Source: Gammaproteobacteria bacterium (lineage in GTDB: Bacteria > Pseudomonadota > Gammaproteobacteria > Pseudomonadales > Pseudohongiellaceae). From it: 64,000 nucleotides of DNA. Where the stretch lies: assembly GCA_024639905.1 (NCBI GenBank), contig JAHEGE010000001.1, positions 62,001-126,000 on the forward strand, given 5' to 3'. Made by a program: the position numbers and the translations under genes. The notes under the pieces were generated by a model. That model searched no databases, was not told the DNA's origin, and saw only the letters and a program-made list of their open reading frames with translations. Positions 15,832-26,224 of the stretch are shown piece by piece (the first letter of the stretch is position 1; each line of letters starts with the position of its first letter).

Positions 15832-17322
15832 ATGGAAAACGCTAAAAATATTGTAGTAATCGGCGCCGGATTTGGCGGAATGGCCTCAGCGCTGCGAGCC
15901 CGAGCACAGGGCTACGACGTGACGCTAGTCGAGCGCTTGCCTGCCCTCGGGGGGCGAGCACAAACCTTTGAAAAAGCCGGATTCAAGCACGACGCCGGCC
16001 CCACGGTCATCACCGCGCCGTTCTTGTTCGAAGAGCTGTTTGCCTTGTTCAACAAGGATGCTTATGCCTACTACGATCAGGTAGCACTGGACACGTGGTA
16101 TGAGTTCATATTCGAAGACGGAGCGAGGTTTAAATACACGGGTGATCTTGAGCACACGTTCGCCGAAATAGGCAAGTTTTCAGAGGCAGATGTCGACGGA
16201 TATAAGCGGCTTCTAGGTATTTCTGAGGAAATCTTTAACATTGGATTTTCGCAATTAGCAGCCAAGCCCTTTACCTCTTTTTTCCCAATGCTGAAGCTCG
16301 TTCCGCAGTTAATCAGATTGAAAAGCTATAAGACGGTTTTCGCGCTGGTTACCAAATACATTAAGAATCCGTATCTTCAGAAAATCTTTTCAATTCATCC
16401 TCTGCTGGTCGGCGGTAACCCTTACTCCACGACGTCAATCTACACCCTCATTCACTATCTTGAACGAAGATGGGGTATTCACTTTATCATGGGTGGAACC
16501 TCAAGCCTCGTCGCGGCGCTGGAAAAGCTTATGCTGGAGGAGGGGATTCGCATTGAGAAGAACTTCGACACGACTTCCATCACTACGAATCCAGCAACAG
16601 GCAAAGCGGAATTCGTTGAATGCGCCGATGGTCGAAGGCTGAGCGCTGACGCGGTGATTTTTAACGGGGACCCTAGTTACGCTTACGAAAACTTGTTCGA
16701 TGATTTACCGAAGCGACCGAAGACGATGAAGCCTGCTGCACTGACCCAGTATTCGATGGGGCTTTACGTTTTGTATTTTGGCACGACGACGCAGTACCCT
16801 GGCGTCGCGCATCACACGATCTGGCTGGGAAAACGGCACGAAGAATTGCTACATGATATCTTTGATAAGAAAATAGAAACGCAGGATTTTTCGCTATACA
16901 TCCATCGACCAACAGCAACCGATCCGAGCTTCGCGCCCGAGGGCTGCGACAGTTTCTATGTGCTTTGCCCGGTTGCGAACTTGCAGTCTGGCGTCGATTG
17001 GGAAGTTGAGGGAAAGCCGCTGCGCGACCGCATTGTGAAGACATTGTCCGCAACGATGCTACCTAATCTAGAGGAGCATATCACCGCCGATTTCTGGATG
17101 ACTCCCAAGGATTTTGAAACCGATTACAAGAGCAAATGGGGCGCCGGATTCTCTATAGCGCCTTTGTTTTCTCAGTCTGCGTATTTCCGCTATAAGAACC
17201 AAGACCCAACCTGCAAGAATGTTTTTTTCGTCGGCGCGGGCACTCACCCCGGCGCAGGCCTCCCTGGTGTGGTAAGTTCTGCTAAGGTGACCCATACGCT
17301 ACTAACCGGATACTTAGGTTAG
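15832..17322 (+). CDS. crtI: Phytoene desaturase
   Basis: FAD-dependent enzyme that converts phytoene to lycopene by successive desaturations. The N-terminal dinucleotide-binding motif reads VVIGAGFGGMASALRARAQG, followed by GGRAQTFEKAGFKHDAGPT. The C-terminal signature FFVGAGTHPGAGLPGVVSSAKV is typical of CrtI. About 496 residues from the ATG at 15832; an in-frame GTG at 15790 would overlap crtE. It sits 25 bp after crtE and 26 bp before crtB in the same orientation. Confidence 0.96.
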   Translation: MENAKNIVVIGAGFGGMASALRARAQGYDVTLVERLPALGGRAQTFEKAGFKHDAGPTVITAPFLFEELFALFNKDAYAYYDQVALDTWYEFIFEDGARFKYTGDLEHTFAEIGKFSEADVDGYKRLLGISEEIFNIGFSQLAAKPFTSFFPMLKLVPQLIRLKSYKTVFALVTKYIKNPYLQKIFSIHPLLVGGNPYSTTSIYTLIHYLERRWGIHFIMGGTSSLVAALEKLMLEEGIRIEKNFDTTSITTNPATGKAEFVECADGRRLSADAVIFNGDPSYAYENLFDDLPKRPKTMKPAALTQYSMGLYVLYFGTTTQYPGVAHHTIWLGKRHEELLHDIFDKKIETQDFSLYIHRPTATDPSFAPEGCDSFYVLCPVANLQSGVDWEVEGKPLRDRIVKTLSATMLPNLEEHITADFWMTPKDFETDYKSKWGAGFSIAPLFSQSAYFRYKNQDPTCKNVFFVGAGTHPGAGLPGVVSSAKVTHTLLTGYLG

Positions 17323-17348
17323 CCCCACATTAACGCTGCGGACTGACC

Positions 17349-18269
17349 ATGACTCGTGCAGAGACTGAACACTTTAGTGTGCTTAAGGCGAATGGCCGCA
17401 CGTTCTGGTTAGCTTCTTTCTTACTAGACCGATCTACGGCCGATGCCGCAGCGAGACTCTATCAATTCTGTAGGGTGCTCGATGACATTGCAGATGCAGG
17501 AGAGCGCGCAGAGTCCTCTGCAGCCGAGAGGCTGGCTGCCATTCGTTCGCATTTTCTCGGTCAAGAGGACCGTGCGTTGCCGCTCTCGAGCGAAGACTTA
17601 GTGCTCGCCCAACTTGTGCAACCACTAAATGTCGATCCGCGAATTATTGTGGCCTTAATAGACGGTTTACTGTGGGATCTAGAGCATGAGCCATTTACCT
17701 CTGAGGCGCAGCTGCTGCGGTACTCCTATCGCGTGGCGGGTACGGTCGGCGTTCTCATGAGTGGCCTCTTGGGCTGCGAGCGCAACGAAGGGCGGTACCA
17801 CGCTATCGATCTTGGTATTGGCATGCAGCTGACCAACATTTCTCGAGATGTGTTAGAGGATGCCGGTATGGAGAGGCGCTACGTGCCGGTCGCGGTCGAT
17901 GTCGCCTCGCTCGCTGACGCGAGGCCCTCAGAGGACATGCAAAACGCCCTGGTTACTGTCATTGCGCTTTCTGAGAAGCATTATGACTCGGGTATAAAAG
18001 GGATACGTTATCTGCCAAGGCTTGTGCGGCCCTGCGTTTACCTCATGGCTGTGCTCTACCGGGCTATTTCACGCAAGATTGCCCGCAACACTTACGCGTG
18101 GCAGAGAGGGCGCACTACGCTCTCTTGGTTTGAGATCGCGCTCAGGATATTTGTCTCACTGCCCATGTGCTTGTCGCTGACAGTTTTGCCGGGCTTTAAA
18201 AATGGCGAGATGAAGCATCATGCAGGTTTGCATGACGCTCTTTCGGGATTGCCCGGTGTCAACGAATGA
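17349..18269 (+). CDS. crtB: Phytoene synthase
   Basis: Condenses two GGPP to phytoene, the committed step of carotenoid synthesis. 306 residues with both Asp-rich motifs of squalene/phytoene synthases: YQFCRVLDDIADAG near residue 45 and GIGMQLTNISRDVLEDAGMERRYVP near 160. AFTLARRT-like helices are replaced by FWLASFLLDRST, normal variation. Its TGA stop overlaps the crtY start (ATGA), which implies translational coupling. Confidence 0.96.
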   Translation: MTRAETEHFSVLKANGRTFWLASFLLDRSTADAAARLYQFCRVLDDIADAGERAESSAAERLAAIRSHFLGQEDRALPLSSEDLVLAQLVQPLNVDPRIIVALIDGLLWDLEHEPFTSEAQLLRYSYRVAGTVGVLMSGLLGCERNEGRYHAIDLGIGMQLTNISRDVLEDAGMERRYVPVAVDVASLADARPSEDMQNALVTVIALSEKHYDSGIKGIRYLPRLVRPCVYLMAVLYRAISRKIARNTYAWQRGRTTLSWFEIALRIFVSLPMCLSLTVLPGFKNGEMKHHAGLHDALSGLPGVNE

Positions 18270-19375
18270 CAGCGCAAGGCTCACAAAGCGCAATCGTGAT
18301 AGGTGCCGGTCTGTCCGGCCTGCTGACCAGTCGCGCACTGTTAGACAAAGGGCTCGACGTCACGCTTGTGGGCATGCCAGATACGCGGCACCAAACATTG
18401 TGCGCCTGGAGAAAATTGAGTGAGCCTCCGAGATTTCCTGAGCACTTAATGGGACAGTGGCAACAATGGGGTTTTTCCCATGGCAAGAGTTTCCTACACC
18501 AAGAATCTTCCGAGTACTGCTACGAAGCGGTAGACGGGTTGTCGCTTAAGTGCGCACTAGAACGGGAGTTCGATGCGCACGAGAAGGGCGTACGCAGCAA
18601 GGTCCTCGCGATCGATATAGTAAAAGACGCGCGGTATTTCACAGTCTCGACTGAATCGGCGAACATTCAGGCTGATCTCGTTTTCGACTCCAGGCCGCCG
18701 AGTTTCTGCGAGAACACGATGGTGCAGCAATTTGCGGGTATCGCAGTACACGGCAGGCCGAAGAGGCAGTTAGATGCGCCTTTGCTGATGGCGTTTGATC
18801 ATGAGCATCCCCTTGAGGACGCGCTAGTCTTTATTTACGTGCTGCCTTTAGCCGATGGGAGCTATCTTGTGGAGGCGACTCTCTTTGGAAACAATGCTGT
18901 ACCAGACGGCTACCTTGAGAGCGTTGCTCTTGAGTGGGCCTGTGTAAACATCGACGGGTTCGACAAAACAATGAGTCCAGTCTTCTCTGAATCTGGCATT
19001 CTTCCGATGGGTCCAGTAATGCCGCAAAGTGTGGCGCCTGCTATTGGCGTCGCCTCCGGATCGGCGCGCATGAGCTCGGGGTATTCATTGTCTGGGCTCG
19101 AGCGACAGTTGCAGAATTTTGCGCTTTCCAATGAGACGGCCACCCTGTCAGCCAACCCCTATTCGCGTGCCTCTGTGTGGATGGACACGCTGTTTCTCAA
19201 GGTTCTGTCTAACAATCCCCGGCTTGGGAGAGAGATGTTTCTGGCCATGGCCGAATCACTCAGCGGCGATGCCTTTGCACGATTTATGCTTGACCGCTTT
19301 ACGCTCGGCGATGCGCTTAGGGTTGTCGCCGCCATGCCCAAGCGCCCATTCATTAGAGCCTTGTGTCAATCATGA
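18266..19375 (+). CDS. crtY: Lycopene beta-cyclase (CrtY type)
   Basis: Cyclises both ends of lycopene to give beta-carotene. 369 residues with the N-terminal nucleotide-binding motif VIGAGLSGLLTSRALLDKG and the CrtY-like TLCAWRKL segment; FIYVLPLADGSYLVEATLF matches the conserved central lycopene-cyclase motif. The start overlaps the crtB stop (ATGA) and the stop overlaps the blh start by four bases, so the three genes form a tightly coupled operon. Confidence 0.93.
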   Translation: MTAQGSQSAIVIGAGLSGLLTSRALLDKGLDVTLVGMPDTRHQTLCAWRKLSEPPRFPEHLMGQWQQWGFSHGKSFLHQESSEYCYEAVDGLSLKCALEREFDAHEKGVRSKVLAIDIVKDARYFTVSTESANIQADLVFDSRPPSFCENTMVQQFAGIAVHGRPKRQLDAPLLMAFDHEHPLEDALVFIYVLPLADGSYLVEATLFGNNAVPDGYLESVALEWACVNIDGFDKTMSPVFSESGILPMGPVMPQSVAPAIGVASGSARMSSGYSLSGLERQLQNFALSNETATLSANPYSRASVWMDTLFLKVLSNNPRLGREMFLAMAESLSGDAFARFMLDRFTLGDALRVVAAMPKRPFIRALCQS

Positions 19376-20214
19376 GCCTCACATCGCTCGACATCATCGC
19401 CCTAATAGCGATAGTCATCGTTGGGACGCCGCACGGCGCTATGGATATTAACTTGGTTCTGAACGCGAGTGACGAAAGAGGTAAGAAAATCGCCGCGCAC
19501 GTTTTCTATCTCCTCATTGCGTTTCTGTCTTTCCTCGCTTGGGCGTCGTTTACTACCGTGTCGCTAGCCCTTTTCCTTATGATCAGCACTATTCATTTTG
19601 GCAGGTCTAATCCTGTAGGTATGGCGCTGGAAACTATAAAGGTGCGATGGCAGGGTTATGCTGCGGTTTTCTTTATGGGCGGTATAGCAACAATTTTTAT
19701 TCCCGCGCTTTATTGGAGTGAGGTACGCGCGCTTTTCGAGATCTTAGGCGCTGATGCGCAAGTAATTAAGGGTTTGGGCGTTGTTGGCGTCGTGACGTGG
19801 GCAGGCAGCGTTGTTATCTCGCTCGCACTGGTTAGGAGTAAGCGGGCCTTTATTGTGTGTTTGGCTTTGTGCCTTATTGCGCTCAACAAGTCGGTGTTCT
19901 CACCCCTGAGCTTGTTCGGGATCTATTTCTGTATTCTGCATTCATCGATACATTTTCTCCGGGCAATGCGTTTTCTGAAGGCGCCTATCGCCTCTCCGCC
20001 GACGATGTTTCTAGTTAATACCGTGCTGTCATGGTGTCTGATCCTCGCAGCCTACGGGTTCTTCCTCACCGAGGGCGATCGCCTAGCCGCGAGTTTGAGC
20101 GCGCTTTTCGCCGTGCTGTTTGCCCTAACCGTGCCGCATATGTTTCTGATCGATTTATTGCTGCCGAAATTTAAGCCGTATTGGCGTCTTAACCTGTCAG
20201 CAAGAGAGCTTTGA
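19372..20214 (+). CDS. blh: Beta-carotene 15,15'-dioxygenase, Brp/Blh family
   Basis: Integral-membrane iron oxygenase that splits beta-carotene into two retinal molecules. 280 residues, about eight helices. The family's metal-ligand histidines are visible in GTPHGAMDINL, MISTIHFGRS, ILHSSIHFLRAMRF and VPHMFLIDLL. I choose the ATG at 19372, giving a four-base overlap with crtY, over a GTG three codons earlier. Its presence beside proteorhodopsin shows that the cell makes its own chromophore. Confidence 0.95.
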   Translation: MSLTSLDIIALIAIVIVGTPHGAMDINLVLNASDERGKKIAAHVFYLLIAFLSFLAWASFTTVSLALFLMISTIHFGRSNPVGMALETIKVRWQGYAAVFFMGGIATIFIPALYWSEVRALFEILGADAQVIKGLGVVGVVTWAGSVVISLALVRSKRAFIVCLALCLIALNKSVFSPLSLFGIYFCILHSSIHFLRAMRFLKAPIASPPTMFLVNTVLSWCLILAAYGFFLTEGDRLAASLSALFAVLFALTVPHMFLIDLLLPKFKPYWRLNLSAREL

Positions 20215-20224
20215 AGGGGAGTCT

Positions 20225-21229
20225 ATGAGCGTAAAGATCGCGCACCGTAAAGCGGAGCATTTGGAGATAGCACAGGACCCGCTCTCGCAGTCCTCGCGCT
20301 CGCAACTCTGGGAGCAGCTTAGATTCGAGCCAAACGCCTTGCCTGAGCTGAATTTGAGCCAGATTGATTCCTCTGAGCGGTTCTTAGACCGCCGCATTTC
20401 GTGCCCGCTTCTCATTTCCTCAATGAGCGGGGGTATCGAGCACGCGGACAAAATGAACATACATCTTGCTGAGGCGGCAGCAGAGACCAACGTTGCCCTC
20501 GCGCTCGGCTCTATGCGAATAACGCTCGAAGATCAAAGTGGGGAGGCGAGTTTCAAGGTTGGGCGCTACCTTACGGGGCAACCCCTCATTGCGAACATCG
20601 GTGCCGCTCAGATCATTGGCGCACGGGGTCTGGATAACGCACTGCGCTGCGTTGAGCTGAGCGAGGCCTCTGGCCTGTTCGTGCATCTCAACCCGTTGCA
20701 AGAAGCACTGCAGCCTGAGGGGGATACCGACTGGGTCGGTATCAGTGACGCCATCGAGGCACTAGTGGCACGCTCGCCTGTGCCCGTGCTCATCAAAGAA
20801 GTGGGCCATGGCATTGGCTTGTCCGCTGCCAGGCGGCTGGTGCAACTTGGCGTTAAATGGATAGACGTGGCTGGCTGCGGCGGCACGAGTTGGGCACAAA
20901 TAGAGCATTCGAGGCATGCCGAGGGAGCGAGCATTTTTGCTGATTGGGGCATAGACACGGTGACTAGCCTCAAATCGATTACCGCGGCCAACTTGCCTGT
21001 TTCGCTGATCGCCTCCGGCGGCCTACGCAACGGCTTGGAGCTTGCCAAAGCGATCCGGCTCGGTGGGGTTCTCGGTGGAATGGCGCAGCCCTTTCTCGCG
21101 CCAGCACTCGAAAGTACTGCTGCTGTGGTAAAAAAAATCAATGAAATCAAGGATGAGCTGAGAATTGTACAGTTTTGCACGGGGAGTGGAGACATTGCAT
21201 CGCTGCGCAGTGCGCCCTGGCAGTGCTAG
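20225..21229 (+). CDS. fni: Isopentenyl-diphosphate delta-isomerase, type 2
   Basis: FMN-dependent isomerase balancing IPP and DMAPP for the isoprenoid pathway. 334 residues with type 2 signatures: RKAEHLEIA near the N-terminus, ISSMSGG, ALGSMRITLED, LFVHLNPLQEALQPEG, VLIKEVGHGIG, WIDVAGCGGTSWAQIE and IASGGLRNGLELAKAIRLG. AGGGGAG precedes the ATG. Last gene of the retinal cluster; about 305 bp of non-coding, structured sequence separate it from rimP. Confidence 0.95.
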   Translation: MSVKIAHRKAEHLEIAQDPLSQSSRSQLWEQLRFEPNALPELNLSQIDSSERFLDRRISCPLLISSMSGGIEHADKMNIHLAEAAAETNVALALGSMRITLEDQSGEASFKVGRYLTGQPLIANIGAAQIIGARGLDNALRCVELSEASGLFVHLNPLQEALQPEGDTDWVGISDAIEALVARSPVPVLIKEVGHGIGLSAARRLVQLGVKWIDVAGCGGTSWAQIEHSRHAEGASIFADWGIDTVTSLKSITAANLPVSLIASGGLRNGLELAKAIRLGGVLGGMAQPFLAPALESTAAVVKKINEIKDELRIVQFCTGSGDIASLRSAPWQC

Positions 21230-21253
21230 TTTGACACCCTGCGCTAGCGGTAT

Positions 21254-21466
21254 TTGAGAACATCGCTATTACTTTATAAGGTTAATTCTGCTAGTCTACG
21301 CATCCGAATTCGTGGGCCAAACCGTTTTGGCCAAAGAATGTCGGCTTGCCAGATTCCTTGGGGCTCGCTAGAGAGCCGCTGTGGGAAGGCAAATTACATT
21401 CGCTTTGCGCTGCTTTGTAATGAGGTAGTAGCAACGCATTAGGAATGGGCTTTAGGCCCATTTTTT
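21254..21466 (+). ncRNA. Structured leader or small-RNA candidate before rimP
   Basis: The 305-bp gap between fni and rimP holds no convincing gene but several strong dyads: GGCCAAA/TTTGGCC (21315-21332), GGCTC/GAGCC (21362-21377), ATTACA/TGTAAT (21393-21421) and a terminator at 21445. A weak promoter (TTGAGA 21254, TATAAG 21275, spacing 15) lies upstream. It could be a small RNA of about 180 nt, or a new leader with attenuator for the rimP operon, which here has lost the adjacent tRNA-fMet promoter. A 62-codon frame over this stretch resembles no protein I know. Confidence 0.35.
21445..21466 (+). terminator. Terminator upstream of rimP
   Basis: ATGGGC/GCCCAT stem with a five-base loop followed by TTTTT, about 70 bp before the rimP start. 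It ends transcripts from the retinal cluster or small-RNA candidate, or acts as an attenuator in the rimP-nusA-infB leader. Confidence 0.8.
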
Positions 21467-21534
21467 GTTGGTAAAGATTGTTGATTTAATAAAAATCAAT
21501 AGCTTACGGTTGGTTAGGTTTAGGTGCGAGAGAC

Positions 21535-21996
21535 GTGAAGAACGCCGCAGAACAGATAGCTGAATTAATCGCGCCCACCGTCGAGGCCTTAGGGCTCGAG
21601 CTGTGGGGTATAGAGCTGCAACAGCAGGGTAAATACTCGCTGCTGCGAATCTATATTGAGAATCGCGAAGACGGCGTTAGCATCGAAGACTGTGAGAAGG
21701 TGAGCAGGCAGGTCAGCGCCTTGCTCGACGTCGAAGACCCAATTTCTGGCGAGTACACCCTCGAGGTGTCGTCGCCGGGCATGGACAGGCCACTGTTCAC
21801 TGCCGAACAGTTCTCGCTCTACATTGGTGAGACAGTCAGCGTCCGCTTGCGTACGGCCCTGCAGGGGCGGCGCAAGTTTAAGGGTGTGATTAAGAGTGTA
21901 GTAGACACAACAATTGGCCTCGCGGTCGATACCGAAGACGGCGAGCTCGTGGAGCTTGCGATGCAAAATATAGACAAGGCCAACATTGAGTTTTAG
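21535..21996 (+). CDS. rimP: Ribosome maturation factor RimP
   Basis: Factor for maturation of the 30S subunit. 153 residues with family motifs: LELWGIELQQQGKYSLLRIYIE, GVSIEDCEKVSRQVSALLDVED and YTLEVSSPGMDRPLFT, then an SH3-like C-terminal domain. GTG start. First gene of the classic rimP-nusA-infB-rbfA-truB-rpsO-pnp block; 58 bp precede nusA. Confidence 0.97.
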   Translation: MKNAAEQIAELIAPTVEALGLELWGIELQQQGKYSLLRIYIENREDGVSIEDCEKVSRQVSALLDVEDPISGEYTLEVSSPGMDRPLFTAEQFSLYIGETVSVRLRTALQGRRKFKGVIKSVVDTTIGLAVDTEDGELVELAMQNIDKANIEF

Positions 21997-22054
21997 CGGG
22001 AAGTATTCATGCCTGGGATCGCCCAGCGCACGGTTCGAGTAAGGTGACACTGTT

Positions 22055-23542
22055 ATGATGAGTAAAGAAATATTGATGGTTGCAGACGCGGTCTCTAACG
22101 AGAAGGGCGTGTCGCGCGAGGTAATCTTCGAGGCAATTGAGTCTGCGCTGGCGATGGCGACCAAGAAGCTCAACGAAGAAGAAGAGATTGATTGCCGTGT
22201 TGCCGTCGATCGTAAAACCGGCGAGTACGAGACCTTCCGCATCTGGACAGTGGTAGCCGACGACGAATACGTCAACGAATTCACCCAGTATATGCTCGAG
22301 ATGGTTATCGAAAAGGATGCCACGCTCGAGGTCGGCAGCAAGATCGAAGAGAAGATCGAGAACGTGCCTTTCGGCCGTATCGCTGCGCAGACTGCAAAGC
22401 AGGTCATCGTGCAGAAGGTCCGCGACGCAGAGCGCGAGATCGTGCTCAACGAATACAAAGATCGCATTGGCGAGCTCGTGACGGGCACCGTAAAGAAAGT
22501 CACGCGTGAGAGCATCATCGTGGACCTAGGCGGCAACGCCGAGGCTATCCTGATGCGCGACCAGATGATCCCGCGCGAGACGTTCCGCATGAGCGACCGC
22601 ATTCGCGCGCTATTGATCGACGTGCGCCCCGAGCAGCGTGGCCCACAGCTTTTCCTAAGCCGCACCTCGCCAGACATGCTCATCGAGCTGTTTAAGATCG
22701 AAGTGCCCGAGATTAACGAGCAGATCATTACTATCCGTGCTGCGGCGCGTGATCCAGGATCACGTGCGAAGATCGTTGTCTCGACGAATGATGGCCGCAT
22801 CGATCCGGTCGGCGCGTGTGTCGGTATGCGCGGTTCACGCGTGCAGGTGGTGTCGGGCGAGCTCTCGAACGAGCGCATCGACATTATCCTGTGGGACGAT
22901 AACCCTGCGCAGCTCGTGATCAATGCGATGTCGCCCGCGGAAGTCGCATCGATCATCATGGACGAAGACAGCAATACGATGGACGTCGCAGTCGAGGAAG
23001 ATAACCTCGCGCAAGCGATCGGTCGTAACGGACAGAACGTGCGCCTTTCTGCCGAGCTCACCGGTTGGACGATTAATGTGATGAGCGAGGAAGATGCGGC
23101 GGAGAAGCAGCAGCAAGAGTCTGTTGGCCTCATCGAGATGTTCATGAATAAGCTCGACATCGACGACGAAACCGCCGAGGTGTTGGTGGGCGAAGGCTTT
23201 ACCTCGCTCGAAGAGATCGCCTACGTGCCTATGGAAGAGATTCTTTCCATCGATGGCTTCGACGAAGAGATCGCCGAAGAGCTCCGCAACCGGGCGAAAG
23301 ACGCACTGTTAACTCAGGCAATTGCTTCTGAAGAAGACCTCTCGTCAATGAATGTCGCAGACGACCTCATTAATATGGAAGGCATGGACAAGGAGCTCGC
23401 ACTCGAGCTTGCGAAGCGCAACATCCTCTGCATGGAAGATCTTGCCGAGCAGGCGACTGACGAGCTGATGGAGATTGCGGGTATGACCGAGGAGCGAGCG
23501 GGCGAGTTGATCATGACTGCACGTGCGCCATGGTTCGAATAG
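22055..23542 (+). CDS. nusA: Transcription termination/antitermination protein NusA
   Basis: RNA-polymerase-associated elongation factor controlling pausing, termination and antitermination. 495 residues: N-terminal polymerase-binding domain (about 1-130), S1 domain (about 135-200, [25 protein letters not shown]), two KH domains (about 230-345, [14 protein letters not shown] and [20 protein letters not shown]), and two acidic C-terminal repeats (about 360-490) as in E. coli NusA. Tandem ATGs at 22055 and 22058. A stretch rich in Glu codons produces long spurious antisense reading frames. Confidence 0.98.
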   Translation: MMSKEILMVADAVSNEKGVSREVIFEAIESALAMATKKLNEEEEIDCRVAVDRKTGEYETFRIWTVVADDEYVNEFTQYMLEMVIEKDATLEVGSKIEEKIENVPFGRIAAQTAKQVIVQKVRDAEREIVLNEYKDRIGELVTGTVKKVTRESIIVDLGGNAEAILMRDQMIPRETFRMSDRIRALLIDVRPEQRGPQLFLSRTSPDMLIELFKIEVPEINEQIITIRAAARDPGSRAKIVVSTNDGRIDPVGACVGMRGSRVQVVSGELSNERIDIILWDDNPAQLVINAMSPAEVASIIMDEDSNTMDVAVEEDNLAQAIGRNGQNVRLSAELTGWTINVMSEEDAAEKQQQESVGLIEMFMNKLDIDDETAEVLVGEGFTSLEEIAYVPMEEILSIDGFDEEIAEELRNRAKDALLTQAIASEEDLSSMNVADDLINMEGMDKELALELAKRNILCMEDLAEQATDELMEIAGMTEERAGELIMTARAPWFE

Positions 23543-23688
23543 TGTTTAACCTAGGCACTGCGCCTAGTGGGTTCGAGGTCGAACCGATGAACTAATTTTT
23601 ATCAGGGCTGCGAGGCAGCCGGTCGCTGAAACCAAAGTAAGCGACACAAAGCGCGCCAACAGCGCGCAAGAAAACTGGAGTAGATTGA

Positions 23689-26205
23689 ATGGCCGATGTA
23701 ACCATAAGTGAACTCGCCAAAGTTGTCGGAGTAGACGTCGCGAAGCTGTTGTCGCAGGTTAAAGACGCAGGTTTGCCGCACACCAAAGCCGACGACACGA
23801 TTAGCAATGACGACAAGAATATTCTCTTGCAGTCGCTGCGAGGCAGTCACGGTGACGCCGAGGGCTCAGCTGCTCCGCGCAAAATCACGCTTAAGCGCAA
23901 GACGCTAGGCACGCTAAAAAGCGCGTCTAGCAGCAGCCGTGGCAAAACGGTTAACGTCGAGGTGCGCAAGAAGCGCACTTACGTGAAGCGTAGCGAAGTC
24001 GAAGAAGAGCCGGTTGTAGAAGAGGTCGCGGTTGTCGAGCCGGAGATCATTACTCCGGATCCGGTGGTGGCTGCCGAGGCTGCCATTGCCGCCGCTGCAG
24101 AAGAAGCGAAGGCCGCAGAAGAAACGGCAAAGGCTGCGCCTGTGAGCGCGCCTATTACGCCTGACGTGCCGTCCGAAGAAGCCGCCGCCGCGCGCGCCGA
24201 TAAGCCTGGCGCAAAGCGCAAAGCCCCGACTAAGAAAGAACTCGATGATGAAGCCGAGAAGAAGCGTCGTGAGGCTCGAAATACTAAAGGTAAGCCTGCC
24301 AAGCGACAGAATCGCACGCTTAAGGTTAACGACGACTTCGTGCTCGAAGGTGGCGACGACGGTGGTCGTGGTCGCAGAGGCGGCCGTCGCGGTCGCAATC
24401 GCCTTTCGGGTTCCACCCAAGCGTTCGAGAAGCCTACAGAGGCAGTCATACGCGACATCAAAATTGGTGAAGCGAACAAAGTAACCGATCTCGCCCAGCA
24501 AATGACAGTTAAGGCGGCAGAGGTCGTGAAGACGCTGTTTAAGATGGGCGTCATGGCGAATATCAATCACGTCGTCGATGCAGACACGGCGACGCTGCTA
24601 GTGGAAGAGATGGGCCACCGGCCTAATTTCGTGTCGGAAGACGCGCTAGAAGAGCAGCTCGCAGAATCACTCGCCGCCGAAGTCGGCGAAGAAAAGATTA
24701 CGCGTGCACCGGTTGTGACCGTCATGGGCCACGTAGACCACGGCAAGACGTCATTGCTCGACTACATTCGCAAATCTACTGTCGCCTCGCACGAAGCCGG
24801 CGGCATCACCCAGCATATCGGCGCCTATCACGTAGACACCGACCACGGCATGGTGAGCTTCCTCGACACGCCAGGACACGCGGCGTTTAGCGCCATGCGT
24901 TCGCGCGGCGCCAAAGCTACCGACGTTGTCGTTCTAGTTGTGGCGGCCGACGACGGCGTGAAGCCGCAGACGGAAGAGGCGGTGAAGCACGCGAAGGCAG
25001 CGGGTGTGCCAATGGTTGTGGCCATTAACAAGATGGATAAGGAAGGCGCTGATCCCGACCGCGCGAAGAACGAGCTGTCGGCATTGGAAGTCATCCCCGA
25101 CGACTGGGGCGGCGACACGCAGTTCATCCCGGTCTCTGCGCATACTGGCGACGGCATCGACAAGCTGCTCGAGGCGATCCTGCTGCAAGCAGAGTTGATG
25201 GAGCTTACCGCCTACACCGACGTACCAGGACAAGGTGTGGTCGTCGAATCGCGCTTAGACAAAGGCCGCGGCGCTGTCGCTTCGGTGCTAGTACAAAACG
25301 GTACACTGCGTACAGGCGATATTGTACTGGTCGGCAAAGAATATGGCCGCGTCCGTGCGCTGGTCGACGAGAACGGCGCCAATATTAAGTCTGCCGGTCC
25401 TTCTATTCCGGTTGAAATTCTCGGCCTAACAGGCGTGCCCGATGCGGGTGACGAGTTCGTCGTGCTTAACGATGAGAAGAAGGCCAAAGAAGTCGCCGAA
25501 TTCCGCCGTACGCGTCTTAAAGATTCCGTGCAGGCTAAGCAGCAAGCCTCGCTCGTGGACAATATGTTTGCGGGCATCGGCAAGCCGAACATGAGCACGT
25601 TCAATATTATTCTCAAGACCGACGTGCGTGGCACGCTCGAGGCGCTTACCGCCTCGCTGGTTGCGATGAATACCGACGAGGTGCAGGTCAAGATTGTCTC
25701 TTCTGGCGTTGGCGGTATCTCTGAGAACGACGTCCATCTCGCGGCGACGTCGAAGGCAATGATCGTCGGCTTCAACGTACGCGCAGACAAGACGGCCAAG
25801 GAAATTATCGACAACGAAAATCTCCAGCTGCGTTATTACAGCGTAATCTACAACGTCATCGACGATGTGAAGGCGATTATGGGTGGCATGCTCTCGCCTG
25901 AGATTCGTGAGGAAATCCTCGGCGTCGCCGAGGTACGTGAAATCTTTACTTCGCCTAAGTTCGGTCTCATCGCCGGCTCGATGGTTATTGAAGGCACTAT
26001 CTATCGCAGCAAGCGCATCCGCGTGTTGCGCGAAGACGTGGTGATCTACGAAGGCGAGCTCGAATCGCTGCGCCGCTTTAAAGACGAAGCCAACGAAGTA
26101 CGTAATGGCGTCGAATGTGGCATCGGTGTGAAGAACTACACCGACGTGAAAGTCGGTGACAAGATCGAGGTGTATCAAACTCACGAGATCGCGCGCTCGC
26201 TCTAG
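23689..26205 (+). CDS. infB: Translation initiation factor IF-2
   Basis: GTPase placing initiator tRNA on the 30S subunit and promoting 50S joining. 838 residues: N-terminal IF2N domain ([19 protein letters not shown]), a charged Ala/Glu/Lys-rich linker (about 90-230), a second IF2N domain, then the G domain with [32 protein letters not shown] and [11 protein letters not shown], and domains II-IV ending at [13 protein letters not shown] [11 protein letters not shown]. 146 bp after nusA and 19 bp before rbfA. Confidence 0.98.
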   Translation: MADVTISELAKVVGVDVAKLLSQVKDAGLPHTKADDTISNDDKNILLQSLRGSHGDAEGSAAPRKITLKRKTLGTLKSASSSSRGKTVNVEVRKKRTYVKRSEVEEEPVVEEVAVVEPEIITPDPVVAAEAAIAAAAEEAKAAEETAKAAPVSAPITPDVPSEEAAAARADKPGAKRKAPTKKELDDEAEKKRREARNTKGKPAKRQNRTLKVNDDFVLEGGDDGGRGRRGGRRGRNRLSGSTQAFEKPTEAVIRDIKIGEANKVTDLAQQMTVKAAEVVKTLFKMGVMANINHVVDADTATLLVEEMGHRPNFVSEDALEEQLAESLAAEVGEEKITRAPVVTVMGHVDHGKTSLLDYIRKSTVASHEAGGITQHIGAYHVDTDHGMVSFLDTPGHAAFSAMRSRGAKATDVVVLVVAADDGVKPQTEEAVKHAKAAGVPMVVAINKMDKEGADPDRAKNELSALEVIPDDWGGDTQFIPVSAHTGDGIDKLLEAILLQAELMELTAYTDVPGQGVVVESRLDKGRGAVASVLVQNGTLRTGDIVLVGKEYGRVRALVDENGANIKSAGPSIPVEILGLTGVPDAGDEFVVLNDEKKAKEVAEFRRTRLKDSVQAKQQASLVDNMFAGIGKPNMSTFNIILKTDVRGTLEALTASLVAMNTDEVQVKIVSSGVGGISENDVHLAATSKAMIVGFNVRADKTAKEIIDNENLQLRYYSVIYNVIDDVKAIMGGMLSPEIREEILGVAEVREIFTSPKFGLIAGSMVIEGTIYRSKRIRVLREDVVIYEGELESLRRFKDEANEVRNGVECGIGVKNYTDVKVGDKIEVYQTHEIARSL

Positions 26206-26224
26206 GGCGATTGCAGGGTAAACC

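Noticed and set aside
21254-21442. 62-codon frame between fni and rimP
   Set aside because: No family resemblance, it crosses several strong RNA dyads, and there is no ribosome site.
21589-23160. 523-codon minus-strand reading frame over rimP and nusA
   Set aside because: It lies antisense to two unmistakable genes; its length reflects the codon bias of Glu/Asp-rich NusA, and the product is Ser/Arg/Thr-rich with no family features.
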